Assembly: GCA_963720735.1 (NCBI GenBank)
Contig: CAVRGL010000001.1
Span: 186,001-250,000 of the forward strand
Length of the DNA: 64,000 nt
DNA from: JBBRHQ01 sp963720735
Lineage (GTDB): Bacteria > Actinomycetota > Thermoleophilia > Solirubrobacterales > 70-9
Direction of reading: 5' to 3'
Shown: in pieces, positions 7,036-16,153 of the stretch
How the letters are laid out: every line of letters starts with the position of its first letter
Numbering within the stretch: position 1 is the stretch's first letter
The notes under the pieces: model-generated
Told to the model about the DNA's origin: nothing
The model's input: the letters and a program-made list of their open reading frames with translations, nothing else
Databases searched by the model: none
Translations under genes and position numbers: made by a program

Positions 7036-9009
7036 CTAGAGGTCGGCGAGGTAGTCGCGCGTGGCGCCCAGGAGGCGGCCGTCGACGGTCTGGGCGACCG
7101 CGGTCACCCGGGTCAGGGGCCCCGCCGCGCGCGGCATCGCCACGGGCCGGCCGATCTCGGCGCCCTCGAGCGAGAGCCGGTCCTCGCCGTTGACGGCGAG
7201 GGCGAGGCGGCTCAGCCGCTCCCCGGCCGGGGCTTGGGGAGTGAACTCGACCGCGGCGGCACCGGGATTGATCGAGTCGGGCAACCCCAGCGAAATGGGG
7301 GCCGAGAGAGCGGGGATCTCGCCGCGGCGCCGGCGCGCCACCTCATCGCCGGTGGGCTGCAGCGCCTGCGTCGCGACCACGTCGTACTGGGTCATCAGCC
7401 CGTGGTCCTCGTGGTCGAGCATGTGGCAGTGGATCACGTACTTGCCGACGAAATCGCTGAAGTGCCCCGCGACGCGAATCGTGTCGCCGGGCTCGACGAA
7501 GAAGGTCTCCTTGAGGCAGTCCTCCCAGGGCTTCGGCGGCTTGCCGTTGCGGGCCAGCAGGTACCAGTCGGTGTGATGCAGGTGGAAGATGTGGGTGACC
7601 TTCGTCTTGTTCGTGATCTGCCAGGTCTCGGTGGTGCCGAGCACGGGATGAGCGTCGGCTCGCCCCGGGTCGAAGGTTTTGCCGTTGATCTCCCAGGTCG
7701 GGAAGAACGCCCCGCCGAGCGTGATCACCCAGCTGCGATCAGGCGCCTTCTTCGCGTCCTTGGTCCAGTCGGGCAGCGGGCGCAAACTGCGCGGGATGCG
7801 GGTCGTGTCCCTGCGCCTGGCGCCGACCCGGAACTGCATCAGCGGCCCGCGGTAGGGACGCGAGCCGAGCGAGTTCTCGCCGTCGTGGCGCCTGACGCTC
7901 TCCAGCACCACCGACCGTCCGGCGGCGCTCGAGAAATCGACGATCACCTCAGCCCTCTCGGCAGGGCCCAGCAGCACCTGGCGCCGCTTCACCGGCCTCG
8001 GCATCAGCCCGCTGTCGCTGGCGACCTGCACCATTCGGGCTCCGTTGGAGAGGGCGAGGTTGTAGCTGCGGAAGTTCGAGACGTTGAGGATCCGCAGCCG
8101 GTAGCGGCGGGCGCTGACCGGATGATGGGGCCGGTGGGCTCCGTTGACGAGGACGAGCGAGCCGGTGACGCCATCGTCCGGGGGCTGTCGGTTGGTGAAC
8201 GGGTTGGTCAGCTGGTTGCGGCGGTCGAGCGAGCGATCCGCGATCAGCAGCGGGATGTCACGGCTTCCGGAGGGCAGGTCGAGGGAGTCCTCGAGGTCGT
8301 CCTCGATGATCCACATCCCCGCGAGCCCCTTCCAGATGTTTCGCCCGGTGTGATCGAGGCGGTGGTCGTGGTACCACTGGAACGCGGCTCGCTCCGGAGC
8401 GCCGTCCTCGATCAGGTCGTAGGTGTAGGTCTTCGATCTCCCCGGGCGAAGAAGCAGGTCGTTCCCGGACTGGCGCTTGGTGAGCCCGGCCGGGATGCGG
8501 CAATACAGCGAGAAGCGGTGCAGCGCGGTCAGTCCCCCCGGCTGCCCGTCGAACTCGGAGCGGTTGTGGCCGCCATGCAGGTGCACCGTGAGCTCGCCCG
8601 CCTTCTTCGGCAGCTTGTGGACGAAGGTGACCTTGGTCTGCTCGCCGGCCCGGCGACGGATCGTCGGGCCGGGGAAGGTGCCCCCGTAGGTCCACATCCG
8701 CGTCTTGCGGCCCGGGAGTATCCGCACCCCGGCCTCGCGGATCGGGATCCGCAGCTCGGCGCCGCGCAGGGTCCGCGGGATCGGCAGCTTGCGCCGGAAG
8801 CGCTGCGCCGCAAGCGCCGGCGCAGCCGCCTCGGGGAAGATGCTGCCCGGCCGCACCCGCAGCGGCAGCAGCAGCGCCAGCGCTCCCCCGCCGAGCGCGC
8901 CGAGGAAGGCCCGCCGGCCGAACCGGCGGGCCTCCCGGGCCGGATCCGAGGCGTCGCCGCTTAAGGCAGCACCTTGATCGAGTCGTGCATCCAGGGATGG
9001 ATCGCGCAT
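7036..9009 (-). CDS. Tat-exported multicopper oxidase
   Basis: 657 aa from ATG 9009, overlapping the upstream cupredoxin gene by 49 bp; no better start lies between there and the Tat signal. A twin-arginine signal (GRRAFLGALGGGALALL) begins at about residue 34. All four copper motifs are present: HLHGGH at 143-148, WYHDH with DHTGRN, HIFHLHHTDW, and HCHMLDHEDHGLM from His527. The Cys528-His/Met arrangement gives type 1 ligands with an axial Met. The architecture resembles CotA/bilirubin-oxidase-type three-domain enzymes that oxidise phenols, bilirubin-like compounds or metals with O2. The stop lies only a few bases before the B12 riboswitch. Substrate unknown; the adjacent cupredoxin may be its electron donor. 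Confidence 0.92.
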   Translation of the reverse strand: MRDPSLDARLDQGAALSGDASDPAREARRFGRRAFLGALGGGALALLLPLRVRPGSIFPEAAAPALAAQRFRRKLPIPRTLRGAELRIPIREAGVRILPGRKTRMWTYGGTFPGPTIRRRAGEQTKVTFVHKLPKKAGELTVHLHGGHNRSEFDGQPGGLTALHRFSLYCRIPAGLTKRQSGNDLLLRPGRSKTYTYDLIEDGAPERAAFQWYHDHRLDHTGRNIWKGLAGMWIIEDDLEDSLDLPSGSRDIPLLIADRSLDRRNQLTNPFTNRQPPDDGVTGSLVLVNGAHRPHHPVSARRYRLRILNVSNFRSYNLALSNGARMVQVASDSGLMPRPVKRRQVLLGPAERAEVIVDFSSAAGRSVVLESVRRHDGENSLGSRPYRGPLMQFRVGARRRDTTRIPRSLRPLPDWTKDAKKAPDRSWVITLGGAFFPTWEINGKTFDPGRADAHPVLGTTETWQITNKTKVTHIFHLHHTDWYLLARNGKPPKPWEDCLKETFFVEPGDTIRVAGHFSDFVGKYVIHCHMLDHEDHGLMTQYDVVATQALQPTGDEVARRRRGEIPALSAPISLGLPDSINPGAAAVEFTPQAPAGERLSRLALAVNGEDRLSLEGAEIGRPVAMPRAAGPLTRVTAVAQTVDGRLLGATRDYLADL

Positions 9010-9563
9010 ATGAACGAGAGCCGCTTCTGACCCTTGGTCGGGTCGAAGGTGACCTCCTGCTCGAAGGAGGCGTTCTTCTTGGCGCCCGTGAACCATGAAT
9101 CCCCAGTGCGCTTCAGTGTCCCCTCCGTGCTCCAGCCGGCGGGGCCCGCCTCCACCGGGTTGATCGTCGGCGGCGAGTTAGGTCCCTTGACGCCGTGCCA
9201 GATCGCCACCGCGAAGCAGATGTGATGCGGCGTGAAGCACTTCTTGCGCTGCGGCTTGGTCCGCGGGATGTCCTTGCGGGCGACCATCGAGAAGGTGTGC
9301 GGCCCGATCGCCTTGGCGCTCGTCTTGTTGACGATCCGCAGGGTGTCGCCGTCCCTGATCGTCTTCGGCGCGACGAAGTGCGGCAGACCATTGTGGCGGA
9401 GCTTGATGTAGACGGTCTTCGTGTGCGCCCTGCTCGCAGAGCCGGTGGAGCCGGTGGAGCCGGTCGCGCTGGTGGCGGCAATCGCGCCCAGCGCCAGCAG
9501 CCCCGCCAACATGCAGACGATGGCCACCCTGCCGGGATGGGCTCGCCTGATCAGCTTCTTCAT
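8961..9563 (-). CDS. Secreted cupredoxin-like (plastocyanin-fold) protein
   Basis: 200 aa with ribosome site GGAAAGG 6 nt upstream of ATG. A Sec signal (VAIVCMLAGLLALGAIAATS) leads to a Gly/Ser/Thr-rich linker (STGSTGSAS). The mature domain ends with CAIHPWMHDSIKVLP, where C-x2-H-x2-M supplies type 1 copper ligands; an upstream His (in GPHTFSM) would complete the site. Two more Cys (KKCFTPHHICFA) could form a disulfide. The gene overlaps the multicopper oxidase by 49 bp, so both are probably translated together as an extracytoplasmic copper electron-transfer pair. The Gly/Thr/Ser linker explains the repetitive DNA at ~9435-9475. Confidence 0.82.
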   Translation of the reverse strand: MKKLIRRAHPGRVAIVCMLAGLLALGAIAATSATGSTGSTGSASRAHTKTVYIKLRHNGLPHFVAPKTIRDGDTLRIVNKTSAKAIGPHTFSMVARKDIPRTKPQRKKCFTPHHICFAVAIWHGVKGPNSPPTINPVEAGPAGWSTEGTLKRTGDSWFTGAKKNASFEQEVTFDPTKGQKRLSFICAIHPWMHDSIKVLP

Positions 9564-9656
9564 CTGGATCCTTTCCGGGGGTTCACGGATCCCGAAAGTC
9601 GGCGAATCCGTTTCCCTGCCCGTTTGCCCTTTGCCAACTCCGGAAACCTACACGCC

Positions 9657-9685
9657 AAACTAATCCCACGATAAACCGCCGTCAA
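9657..9685 (-). promoter_or_regulatory. Putative promoter of the cupredoxin-multicopper oxidase operon
   Basis: On the minus strand TTGACG (9680-9685) and TAGTTT (9657-9662) are separated by exactly 17 bp, resembling a sigma-70-family promoter about 95 bp before the cupredoxin start. The -35 matches the consensus 5/6; the -10 is weaker. The region is locally AT-richer than its surroundings and lies in the 144-bp gap after the flavoprotein stop. Nothing similar is evident directly before the B12 riboswitch, so this promoter may also feed the downstream operon. Confidence 0.4.
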
Positions 9686-9707
9686 CCCAAGAAACGATGA
9701 TCCGCGG

Positions 9708-11096
9708 CTAGGTCGACTCGGCCTGCTCGAGGGCCTCCTCCCACTCGCGGCGCCTGCGAGCGTAACCGGGCGGCAGCGTCAGGTTGAGCTGCTCGGCAAC
9801 CTCGAGCCAGCGCAGCGCCGTGCGGTAGTCGCGCCAGCGGGCGTCGGCGTCGGCGGCGTTCAGGGCGAGCTCCAACGCCTCCTGGTGATCGCGGGCGCTC
9901 TGCTCGCGATCCTCACCATGCAGCGCCGGCAGGTCGGTGAGCGGCGGGGCGGGATCCAGCCCCCCCGCGGCGGCCAGGTACGGAGCCAGGTAACGGGCGG
10001 CGATCTTGCCCGGCGGCCACCAGAGGGGCGCGAAGCCGCTCGCCGAAGACCCGTCGCGATCGCCGACCGAGGACCTCAGGTATTGCGGCCCGTCAGCGGT
10101 GAGGAGCGCCGCGCGGAGGATCGGCCGGAAGGGCGTCCTGCCGATCTCCGGGTTGATCAGCGATGCGATCGAGGTCGCGGCGACGTCGGCCTGCTGAGCT
10201 GCGAGCCCGCCCTGCTTGACGGGGAACCAGGTCGCATCGCCGGCCGCGAGGACCCGGGGCAGACCCTCGACCCTCATGAAGGGGTCCGTGCCGATGAAGC
10301 CCCGCGGCCCCTGCGGCAGGCCGGGGATCGGCGCCACCTCGAGCCGCGGCAGCGCCACGACGCGCTCGGCCACCAGCCGCTCCCCGCTGGCGATGACAAG
10401 TTGTCCGTCCTCCACCGCACTCGGCGCCGAGGAGCCGCGGAAGCCGATCTCAGCGCTGGCGAGGAGCGCGGAGATCGATTCGCTGGCCCGGCGTCCGAAC
10501 ATCTCCAGCGGCTTGGCCTCCGGGGAGACGACTGTCAGCTCCACCCCCTCGACACCTCGCCGGCCGAGGTGGTCGACGGTCAGCAGGGCCAGCTCGTAGA
10601 GCGGCAGCGCCCAGCGGACCGAGGCGGGGACGGCGAATGCGAGCCTCCGCGCCTCGCCGGCCTCCAGCTCGGAGAGCAGCTCCCGATAGGCCTGGTTGGC
10701 GCCGGGGCCGCCGTAGGTCAGAGCGCCCGCCAGCTCCTCCGCCTGGCGGACCCCGATCGCGATCAGCAGCGCCTCATAGCTCAGCTCGATCCCGGACTCG
10801 GTGAGGATCGTCCGCTGTTCCGGGTTGACGGCGGTGAGGCGGTCCTGGCGGAACTCCGCGCCGTGATCGGAGGCGAGCCGCTCGAGACTCCACCCCCGCA
10901 CCTCGCCGAGCTCGAACGGCTCGGCCGGGCTGAGGGGCCTGTAGGTGAGCTCGGGCTCGGCCGAGATCAGCGCCACCGAGGCGGCGGCACCGACCAGCTC
11001 TCGGAGGCAGAGAAGCGCCTCCGCCCCGGCCACGCCACCGCCGGCGATCAGGACCGTAAATGGTCCGCCGGGGATCTCGGCCTCGAGTGCTTCCAC
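9708..11096 (-). CDS. NAD(P)/FAD-dependent oxidoreductase, sulfide:quinone reductase-like
   Basis: 462 aa from GTG 11096. The N-terminal Rossmann motif VLIAGGGVAGAEALLCLREL binds FAD. LTYRPLSPAEPFELG and a later GFIGTDPFMRVEGLPRVLAAGDAT (second FAD motif, with the GD aspartate) are typical of SQR and type II NADH dehydrogenase-like flavoproteins. The two redox-active cysteines of true SQR are not evident, so the substrate cannot be named. The last ~90 residues are Ala/Glu/Arg-rich helices that look like an added C-terminal extension (ALRWLEVAEQLNLTLPPGY). It stands alone: a 73-bp gap separates it from the lipase gene and 144 bp from the cupredoxin gene. Confidence 0.82.
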   Translation of the reverse strand: MEALEAEIPGGPFTVLIAGGGVAGAEALLCLRELVGAAASVALISAEPELTYRPLSPAEPFELGEVRGWSLERLASDHGAEFRQDRLTAVNPEQRTILTESGIELSYEALLIAIGVRQAEELAGALTYGGPGANQAYRELLSELEAGEARRLAFAVPASVRWALPLYELALLTVDHLGRRGVEGVELTVVSPEAKPLEMFGRRASESISALLASAEIGFRGSSAPSAVEDGQLVIASGERLVAERVVALPRLEVAPIPGLPQGPRGFIGTDPFMRVEGLPRVLAAGDATWFPVKQGGLAAQQADVAATSIASLINPEIGRTPFRPILRAALLTADGPQYLRSSVGDRDGSSASGFAPLWWPPGKIAARYLAPYLAAAGGLDPAPPLTDLPALHGEDREQSARDHQEALELALNAADADARWRDYRTALRWLEVAEQLNLTLPPGYARRRREWEEALEQAEST

Positions 11097-11169
11097 CCAC
11101 CTATTGGATCTGCTCGCCGGGCCCGCCGCATCCGTAGTCAGGCCGGTACCTGCTGCGGTTTGACCGCAG

Positions 11170-12150
11170 CTAGGGGAGTCGCTTCACGTAGGCGCGCACC
11201 GGTGGTTCGTGTCGGACCTTGGGGGACATCGCGATCTGAGAGCTGACCAGGCCCCCGGCGGCGCCGAGAAGCGCGGTGGTCGTGGACTCGTCGAGGCCGG
11301 GGGCGTAGGGGTGCGAGCAGACGCCGGCGGGCAGGCGCGCCACCTCGGCGGGCCCGGGGTGGCGTATCGCGTCGGCGAAGGCGGCGAAGGTCACCGAGTC
11401 GAGCGCGGTGCCGATATGGGTGACCTTGCGGCCCGGGCAGACCTTCTGGATCAGGATGTTGGTCGCCCCCTTCAGGGCCGAGGTCGGATGCTTGCCGCCC
11501 TGCGGCTGCACGGTCTCGTCGGTGAGCGAGCGCACCGTGGTCCAGCCGACCCTCTTCCCGGGCGATTCGTCGGGCTGGCGATTGAGCGCGTTCAGCAGGT
11601 GCGAGCCGGCCTGCTGCTGCCAGTCTGCCGGCGGGCAGGGCGAGATCGCCGAGCAGCTGCCGAGGCCGATCGTCGATCCGTGCTGGGTTCCGGCGGCGGC
11701 GAGCACGTCGCTGACTTTGGAGCGCAGCCCGGGCCAGTAGGTGAGCGCGAACCGGGGCAGCAGGCCCCCCTGGCTGATCCCGATCACCGCCACCTTGCGC
11801 CCGGCGAGCCTCGCCTCGCGGCGGATGCCGTAGACCAGGTACTGGACCGAGACCTGGATGTCGGCGGTGGTGAAGTCGGGGAAGTCGACGTCGCAGACCG
11901 GGTGCCCGAAGGCGTCGAAGGCGGGCTTGCCGATCCCGTAGGCCTGCTCGCCGGTGGCGCCGGTGCCGGTGACGAGCATGACCGGGACCTTCGCGGCGTC
12001 GCGGATCGCCGGCCCGTGGCAGTGGAAGGAGGCGGCCAGCTTCTGCTGCGGAACTCGCAGCTTCGGGCCGGGCCTCGCGTTCGCTGCCGGGACGCAGGCG
12101 AGCAGCCCGCACAGGGCGGCGAGCAGCGCGATCGGCGCCCGCGTCCTCAC
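11170..12150 (-). CDS. Secreted lipase/esterase, CalB-like alpha/beta hydrolase
   Basis: 326 aa. GTG 12150 overlaps the stop of the penicillin-acylase-like gene as GTGA. A Sec signal peptide (IALLAALCGLLACVPAANA) is followed by VPVMLVTGTGATGEQAYG, the oxyanion-side loop of lipases related to Candida antarctica lipase B. The nucleophile elbow is GISQGG with Ser126. HIGTALDSVTF and CSHPYAPGLDE near the C-terminus are good candidates for the catalytic Asp and His. Several Cys pairs suggest disulfides in the exported enzyme. Translational coupling to the acylase suggests the two are co-secreted scavenging hydrolases. Confidence 0.85.
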   Translation of the reverse strand: MRTRAPIALLAALCGLLACVPAANARPGPKLRVPQQKLAASFHCHGPAIRDAAKVPVMLVTGTGATGEQAYGIGKPAFDAFGHPVCDVDFPDFTTADIQVSVQYLVYGIRREARLAGRKVAVIGISQGGLLPRFALTYWPGLRSKVSDVLAAAGTQHGSTIGLGSCSAISPCPPADWQQQAGSHLLNALNRQPDESPGKRVGWTTVRSLTDETVQPQGGKHPTSALKGATNILIQKVCPGRKVTHIGTALDSVTFAAFADAIRHPGPAEVARLPAGVCSHPYAPGLDESTTTALLGAAGGLVSSQIAMSPKVRHEPPVRAYVKRLP

Positions 12151-14597
12151 CGGTGCCTGTTGAAGGAGATCACCTGCTGGATCCCGGTCGGCCGATTGGT
12201 GTAGCGCATCGTCCACGGGACCAGGCCGGGAGCGAAGTGGATCCGCTCAGCCGTCGCATCGGCCCGCCAGGTGCTCGGGTCGGAGCTCCCGTAGGTGATG
12301 GTGAGCTCGGCCCCGGCCTGGGCAATCGCGTCCCAGATCGCCTTCTGGCAGGCGGTCTTGCCGCCGTGGCCGCAGTAGCGGTTGGAGAACGGCTGCGGGA
12401 CGCGGGCGCCGACGAGGCGGCCGATGTCACGCTGGAAATACTGATACCAGCCGTTGTACTGACCGCTGGGCGGCTGGTCGAATCGCGAGAACAGCGAGTT
12501 CAGCTCGTCGAGCTGGGGGCCGATCAGCGGCTTCATCGCTGCGTTGGCGATCAGCGGCCAGGCTCCATCCATGATCGCCGCCCCCGGATCATCGATCTTG
12601 CCGTCGAGGTTGAGGTCGAGGCGGTTGCCGCCGTGCTGGCGCCAGGCGACCAGCAGATCGAGCATCTGCTGGGCCTGGGGATTCGGCGCCGTCGATCCCT
12701 TCAGCAGCTTCGTCAGCAGCGGCACGGTGTCGATCGCCCTCACGTCCTGGGTCGCCGAGGCATTCATCGCCGAGGTCACCGTCGCCAGGCTCCACTTGCC
12801 GTTCTTGCGGAGCCGGTCGAGGTTGTGGTTGAGCAGATCAACCCGCGCGGCGGAGCCATTCCCGCCCCAGTTGTTGTCGGCCGCGCCGAAGCCGTGAGCG
12901 ACGATGTTGTTCCAGTTGACGATCCTGCCGTTCTGCGGGTCGGTGCCATGCGGGTGGCGACTCTTCGAGAGGAAGCCACGCCATTCGTATCGCCCGGTGC
13001 CCTTGGTCGGCAGGCCGGGATCCACCTTGGACGGGCGGATCGGCATCAGGCCGCTCGTGTACTCGGCGATGTGGTTGTTGTCGATGTAGTAGGAGTTGAA
13101 GGTCTGGGGGGACTTCGCCGCCGCGTCGAAGAAGGTCTTCGGGCTCTTCACCTGGCCGTCGGAGATCCGCCGGTTGAACAGCAGGTCGAGGACGTCCTTG
13201 CCGTAGCTTGAGCGCTTCGAGGCAATCGCCACTTTGCGACCGTGCACGGTCGCGTAGCCGACCACCGGCCCGTGGACCGTCGTCAGGAACTTGACCGGCT
13301 GGCCGTTCAGGGTTCCGGCGTCGAAATGGCCCATCGCCCGGCAGCGGCCCTTGTAGCGGTAGCGCTCGTCGCTGCCGCCGCAGAGCGTCTCCGCGTACTG
13401 GTCGATGATGTCGCCATCGGCCGAGGTCAGCGTCGTGGCGAAATCGGGGCCACGCCCGATCAGCATGTAGCCCGGGAAGGGAGCGGAGGTCGCGCCGCGC
13501 CAGTGGAGCCCCGGGGCCTGCATGTCGATCTCGTAGGTGAAGCCCGGGTAGTAGTAGCCGATCTGCGGCCCGCCGACCATCAGCGGGTGGCCGTTGGTCG
13601 AGTGCTTTGCGGTGATCATCAGGGTGTTGGAAGCCTGCGTCGGCTCCTTGGGCGGGGCGGCGGAGCGCCCGACCCTTGCCGCCGGGGTCGGCTGGAAGCT
13701 GCCCGGGTCGAGGACGACGCTGCCGGGATGACGATTCGGGATCCGCCCGTAGGGGAACCGCCCGTCGATCGAGGTAGGGCTGCCTGCGTTCTTGAACTGG
13801 CGCAGGTCGTTGAAGACGCTGAAGCCCTTCTTGGCGCCGAGCCGCTTCTCGAGGCCGCCGAGGAACTGCGCGCGCCGCGCCTCATCGCCGCCACCCTGGC
13901 CGACGAACTGACCCTTGAGCGCGTCCAGCGAGTAGACGTCGTTGCGGGTCCAGTGGGCGTTGGAGGAGCCGCTGGCGTCGAGGTAGGCGTTGATCCCCTT
14001 GATGAAGGTGTCGATGTCGGCCAGCACCGCCCGCCCCTCCTTGCCGGCGTGCTTCAGCACCTGGGTCTGACGGGAGACGACCGCCTCGGTGCGGGCGCTG
14101 GGGACGAAGTTCTTCAGCCCCGAGATCAGGCCAAGGGCGCTGAGTCCGGGGGCGTCGATCGCCGCGACGCGGGCGTTGTAGCGCGCCTGTTGCAAGAGCA
14201 GGCCGCGGTCTTCGGCCGCGATCCACCCCGCGGCCCAGACCCCGCCGGCGTGCGTGGTCGCCTTGACATGTGGGACGTCGAACTTGTCGCGGACGATGGT
14301 CACGCCGGGGTAGGGCACGCTCTCCGGGGTGCCCGGCCCGTCGCTGCCGAGCGAGCCGAACGCCTCGGACTTGAAGTAGGTGGTGAGATCGCCGCTGGTG
14401 ACGTGGTCGAAGAGCGGCGTCAGCCCGTCGTACATCAGCTCTTGCGAGTCCGCCCCGGAGGGCGGCGGCAGGCTTCCCGGCTGACCTGAGGGGATGATGT
14501 TGAGCGCGGTGCTCGCGTATTCCTTCGCCGCGGCGCCCGGCGCCATCGCGGCGAGCGCCGCCCCCGTGATTGCGATCAAGGCCAATGAACGTCGCAC
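12147..14597 (-). CDS. Penicillin acylase family N-terminal nucleophile hydrolase, exported
   Basis: 816 aa from GTG 14597, preceded by GGAGAAGG. The frame is open to 14729, but the signal peptide (LALIAITGAALAAMAPGAAA) begins at this GTG. The proenzyme has an alpha-chain region (VTIVRDKFDVPHVKA, AAGWIAAEDRGLLLQQARYNARV), a linker, then QASNTLMI where Ser323 would become the N-terminal nucleophile of the beta chain after self-cleavage. TTLTSADGDIIDQYAETL and an Asn-rich FNSYYIDNNHIAEY segment follow, as in cyclic-lipopeptide and acyl-homoserine-lactone acylases. Likely amide substrates are long-chain N-acyl compounds, but specificity cannot be read from sequence. It is co-translated with the downstream lipase. 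Confidence 0.9.
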   Translation of the reverse strand: MRRSLALIAITGAALAAMAPGAAAKEYASTALNIIPSGQPGSLPPPSGADSQELMYDGLTPLFDHVTSGDLTTYFKSEAFGSLGSDGPGTPESVPYPGVTIVRDKFDVPHVKATTHAGGVWAAGWIAAEDRGLLLQQARYNARVAAIDAPGLSALGLISGLKNFVPSARTEAVVSRQTQVLKHAGKEGRAVLADIDTFIKGINAYLDASGSSNAHWTRNDVYSLDALKGQFVGQGGGDEARRAQFLGGLEKRLGAKKGFSVFNDLRQFKNAGSPTSIDGRFPYGRIPNRHPGSVVLDPGSFQPTPAARVGRSAAPPKEPTQASNTLMITAKHSTNGHPLMVGGPQIGYYYPGFTYEIDMQAPGLHWRGATSAPFPGYMLIGRGPDFATTLTSADGDIIDQYAETLCGGSDERYRYKGRCRAMGHFDAGTLNGQPVKFLTTVHGPVVGYATVHGRKVAIASKRSSYGKDVLDLLFNRRISDGQVKSPKTFFDAAAKSPQTFNSYYIDNNHIAEYTSGLMPIRPSKVDPGLPTKGTGRYEWRGFLSKSRHPHGTDPQNGRIVNWNNIVAHGFGAADNNWGGNGSAARVDLLNHNLDRLRKNGKWSLATVTSAMNASATQDVRAIDTVPLLTKLLKGSTAPNPQAQQMLDLLVAWRQHGGNRLDLNLDGKIDDPGAAIMDGAWPLIANAAMKPLIGPQLDELNSLFSRFDQPPSGQYNGWYQYFQRDIGRLVGARVPQPFSNRYCGHGGKTACQKAIWDAIAQAGAELTITYGSSDPSTWRADATAERIHFAPGLVPWTMRYTNRPTGIQQVISFNRHR

Positions 14598-14673
14598 CCT
14601 GCCTTCTCCTCTCAGCTCACCCCACACGAGCACTTCCCCAGCCCTTGGACCATATCCGATCTTCTCAGGCTGC

Positions 14674-15087
14674 CTAGCAGCGGAAGCGCCGGCTGGTGGC
14701 GGACGCCTCGTGGATCCAGTTGCCGCCACGACCGACTGCTGCGCCGTCCGCCGTTGTCCGCCAGACGCCCTTCACGCACCCGGGCACGCTCACCCTCGCC
14801 TTCACCCGCTTGCCGGAGTCGTAGTCGGTCTGGCACTGGACTGTGAAGAACTGGCCCCCGTAGCGCTTGTTGAGGCAGACGGTGACCCGGATCGCGGCGT
14901 GCCTTCGCGAGGTCGCGTAGCCGCCGACGCCCATCAGCTTCAGCGAGGCGCCATCGAAGGAGGGCCGCCGCGCAGCCGCTTCGTAGCTTCCGTGGGCAAG
15001 CGCCAGGGCAGGGGTGAGCGCAGCCGCGACCAGCAGCGCCAGGCCGATCCACCGTCGGGCGCGATTTCCGGGTTTGCTCGGTCTCAT
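14674..15087 (-). CDS. Small secreted protein of unknown function
   Basis: 137 aa with a basic N-terminus and a hydrophobic signal (WIGLALLVAAALTPALALA) ending near residue 31. The mature ~105 residues contain four Cys (TVCLNKRY, TVQCQTDY, VPGCVKG, terminal FRC) spaced for two disulfides, suggesting a compact beta-rich exterior domain. I do not recognise the family. It lies 76 bp upstream of the acylase start on the same strand and diverges from the HTH gene at 15205; the 117-bp gap between them must hold both promoters. Confidence 0.6.
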   Translation of the reverse strand: MRPSKPGNRARRWIGLALLVAAALTPALALAHGSYEAAARRPSFDGASLKLMGVGGYATSRRHAAIRVTVCLNKRYGGQFFTVQCQTDYDSGKRVKARVSVPGCVKGVWRTTADGAAVGRGGNWIHEASATSRRFRC

Positions 15088-15204
15088 CTGAACTTGCTTT
15101 CTACCTGGCGCCGTGCGCCACGACTAGAGTAGGTCGATCTGCGGGGAAGCCGCAAGGCACCCCAGGGGTAGGAACACCCCTCGCGGGTGTTTGTAGCTAT
15201 CGCA

Positions 15205-16146
15205 ATGGCAGACGAATCACCCTCGATCGCGAGCTCGACCAGGGACGGGGAGGATCCCCCGGAGCTCTCCGGCGTTCGCCTCACCGACACCCAGCGCTCC
15301 ATCCTCGTCGCTCTCTGTCGTCCCCGGGCCGACGGCAACCGCTATGCGACCCCGGCGACGAACCAGGAGATAGCGGCGGAGGTCTTCCTCAGCGTCGACG
15401 CGGTGAAGGCCCATCTGCGCGCGCTCTACCGCAAGTTCGGCGTCGAGCCCCTTCCCCACAACCAGAAGCGCGCCCGCCTGGTCGAGCTGGTGATGGAGGG
15501 GGAGCTGGTCCCGGCGGAGGAAGAGGCCGGCGAGGGCGCCTCGCCCCCTCACGGGCCGGGGCCCGCGCCCGTCCCAGCGCCGCCGCCGTCGGCGGCCGCG
15601 GCCGATGATCCCCGTTCCGGCCGACGACCGGCAGGGTGGTGGATTGCGCTGGCCGCTGCCCTGGTCGGCTCGGCCATCCTCGTGCTGCTTCTCACCGGGT
15701 TCTTCTCCTCGGGGTCATCCGGCCCGGCGCAGGAGCCCAGCACGCCGGCCGCCTACCGCAGCGCGGTCAACGGCTACTGCCGGCTCGCCCTCGAGGGGCA
15801 ATCGCGGACCCCCGGTGCCTCGACCGCAGGGCGCGCGCGGGAGTACCTTGGCGTGATCGAGACGATGAGCGGCCGCCTCGAGTCGCTCACCCCGCCTGCC
15901 GTCAGCGGCCACGACCTGGCGCTTTTTCGAAACGGGCTCGCCCGTGCGGCCGACTACACCAGCGCGATCGCCCAGGGGCCCCCGGCGTCCGGAAGCCGGG
16001 AGGGCGCCAACGCGATCGCCCAGCTGACCCTTGCGGCCGGGCAGGTCCAGGCGGGAGCGATCGGCTATGGCCTCGCCCGCGACTGCTCGGCGATCGGCAG
16101 CCGGGTGATAGCGGGCTCGGCGCGCAACGCCGCCCTCGCCCCCTGA
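15205..16146 (+). CDS. Membrane-anchored HTH protein with extracytoplasmic domain
   Basis: 313 aa from ATG 15205; an in-frame GTG at 15187 is possible. Residues ~25-95 form a winged or LuxR-type helix-turn-helix (LTDTQRSILVALCRP, ATNQEIAAEVFLSVDAVKAHLRALYRKFGVE). A Pro/Glu/Ala-rich linker leads to one membrane helix (~146-168, WWIALAAALVGSAILVLLLTG). The outer ~145 residues are helical and Ala-rich, with two Cys (GYCRLALEG, RDCSAIG). The layout (cytoplasmic HTH, single TM, exported sensor) suggests a ToxR-like one-component regulator or a receptor for a surface signal. No target is indicated. Confidence 0.7.
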   Translation: MADESPSIASSTRDGEDPPELSGVRLTDTQRSILVALCRPRADGNRYATPATNQEIAAEVFLSVDAVKAHLRALYRKFGVEPLPHNQKRARLVELVMEGELVPAEEEAGEGASPPHGPGPAPVPAPPPSAAAADDPRSGRRPAGWWIALAAALVGSAILVLLLTGFFSSGSSGPAQEPSTPAAYRSAVNGYCRLALEGQSRTPGASTAGRAREYLGVIETMSGRLESLTPPAVSGHDLALFRNGLARAADYTSAIAQGPPASGSREGANAIAQLTLAAGQVQAGAIGYGLARDCSAIGSRVIAGSARNAALAP

Positions 16147-16153
16147 GCGCAAA

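Noticed and set aside
7234..8964. Plus-strand frame (576 aa) opposite the multicopper oxidase
   Set aside because: Antisense shadow; the minus-strand copper motifs are unmistakable.
9430..9480. Short tandem GGAGCCGGT-type repeat
   Set aside because: In-frame coding for the Gly/Ser/Thr linker of the cupredoxin protein.
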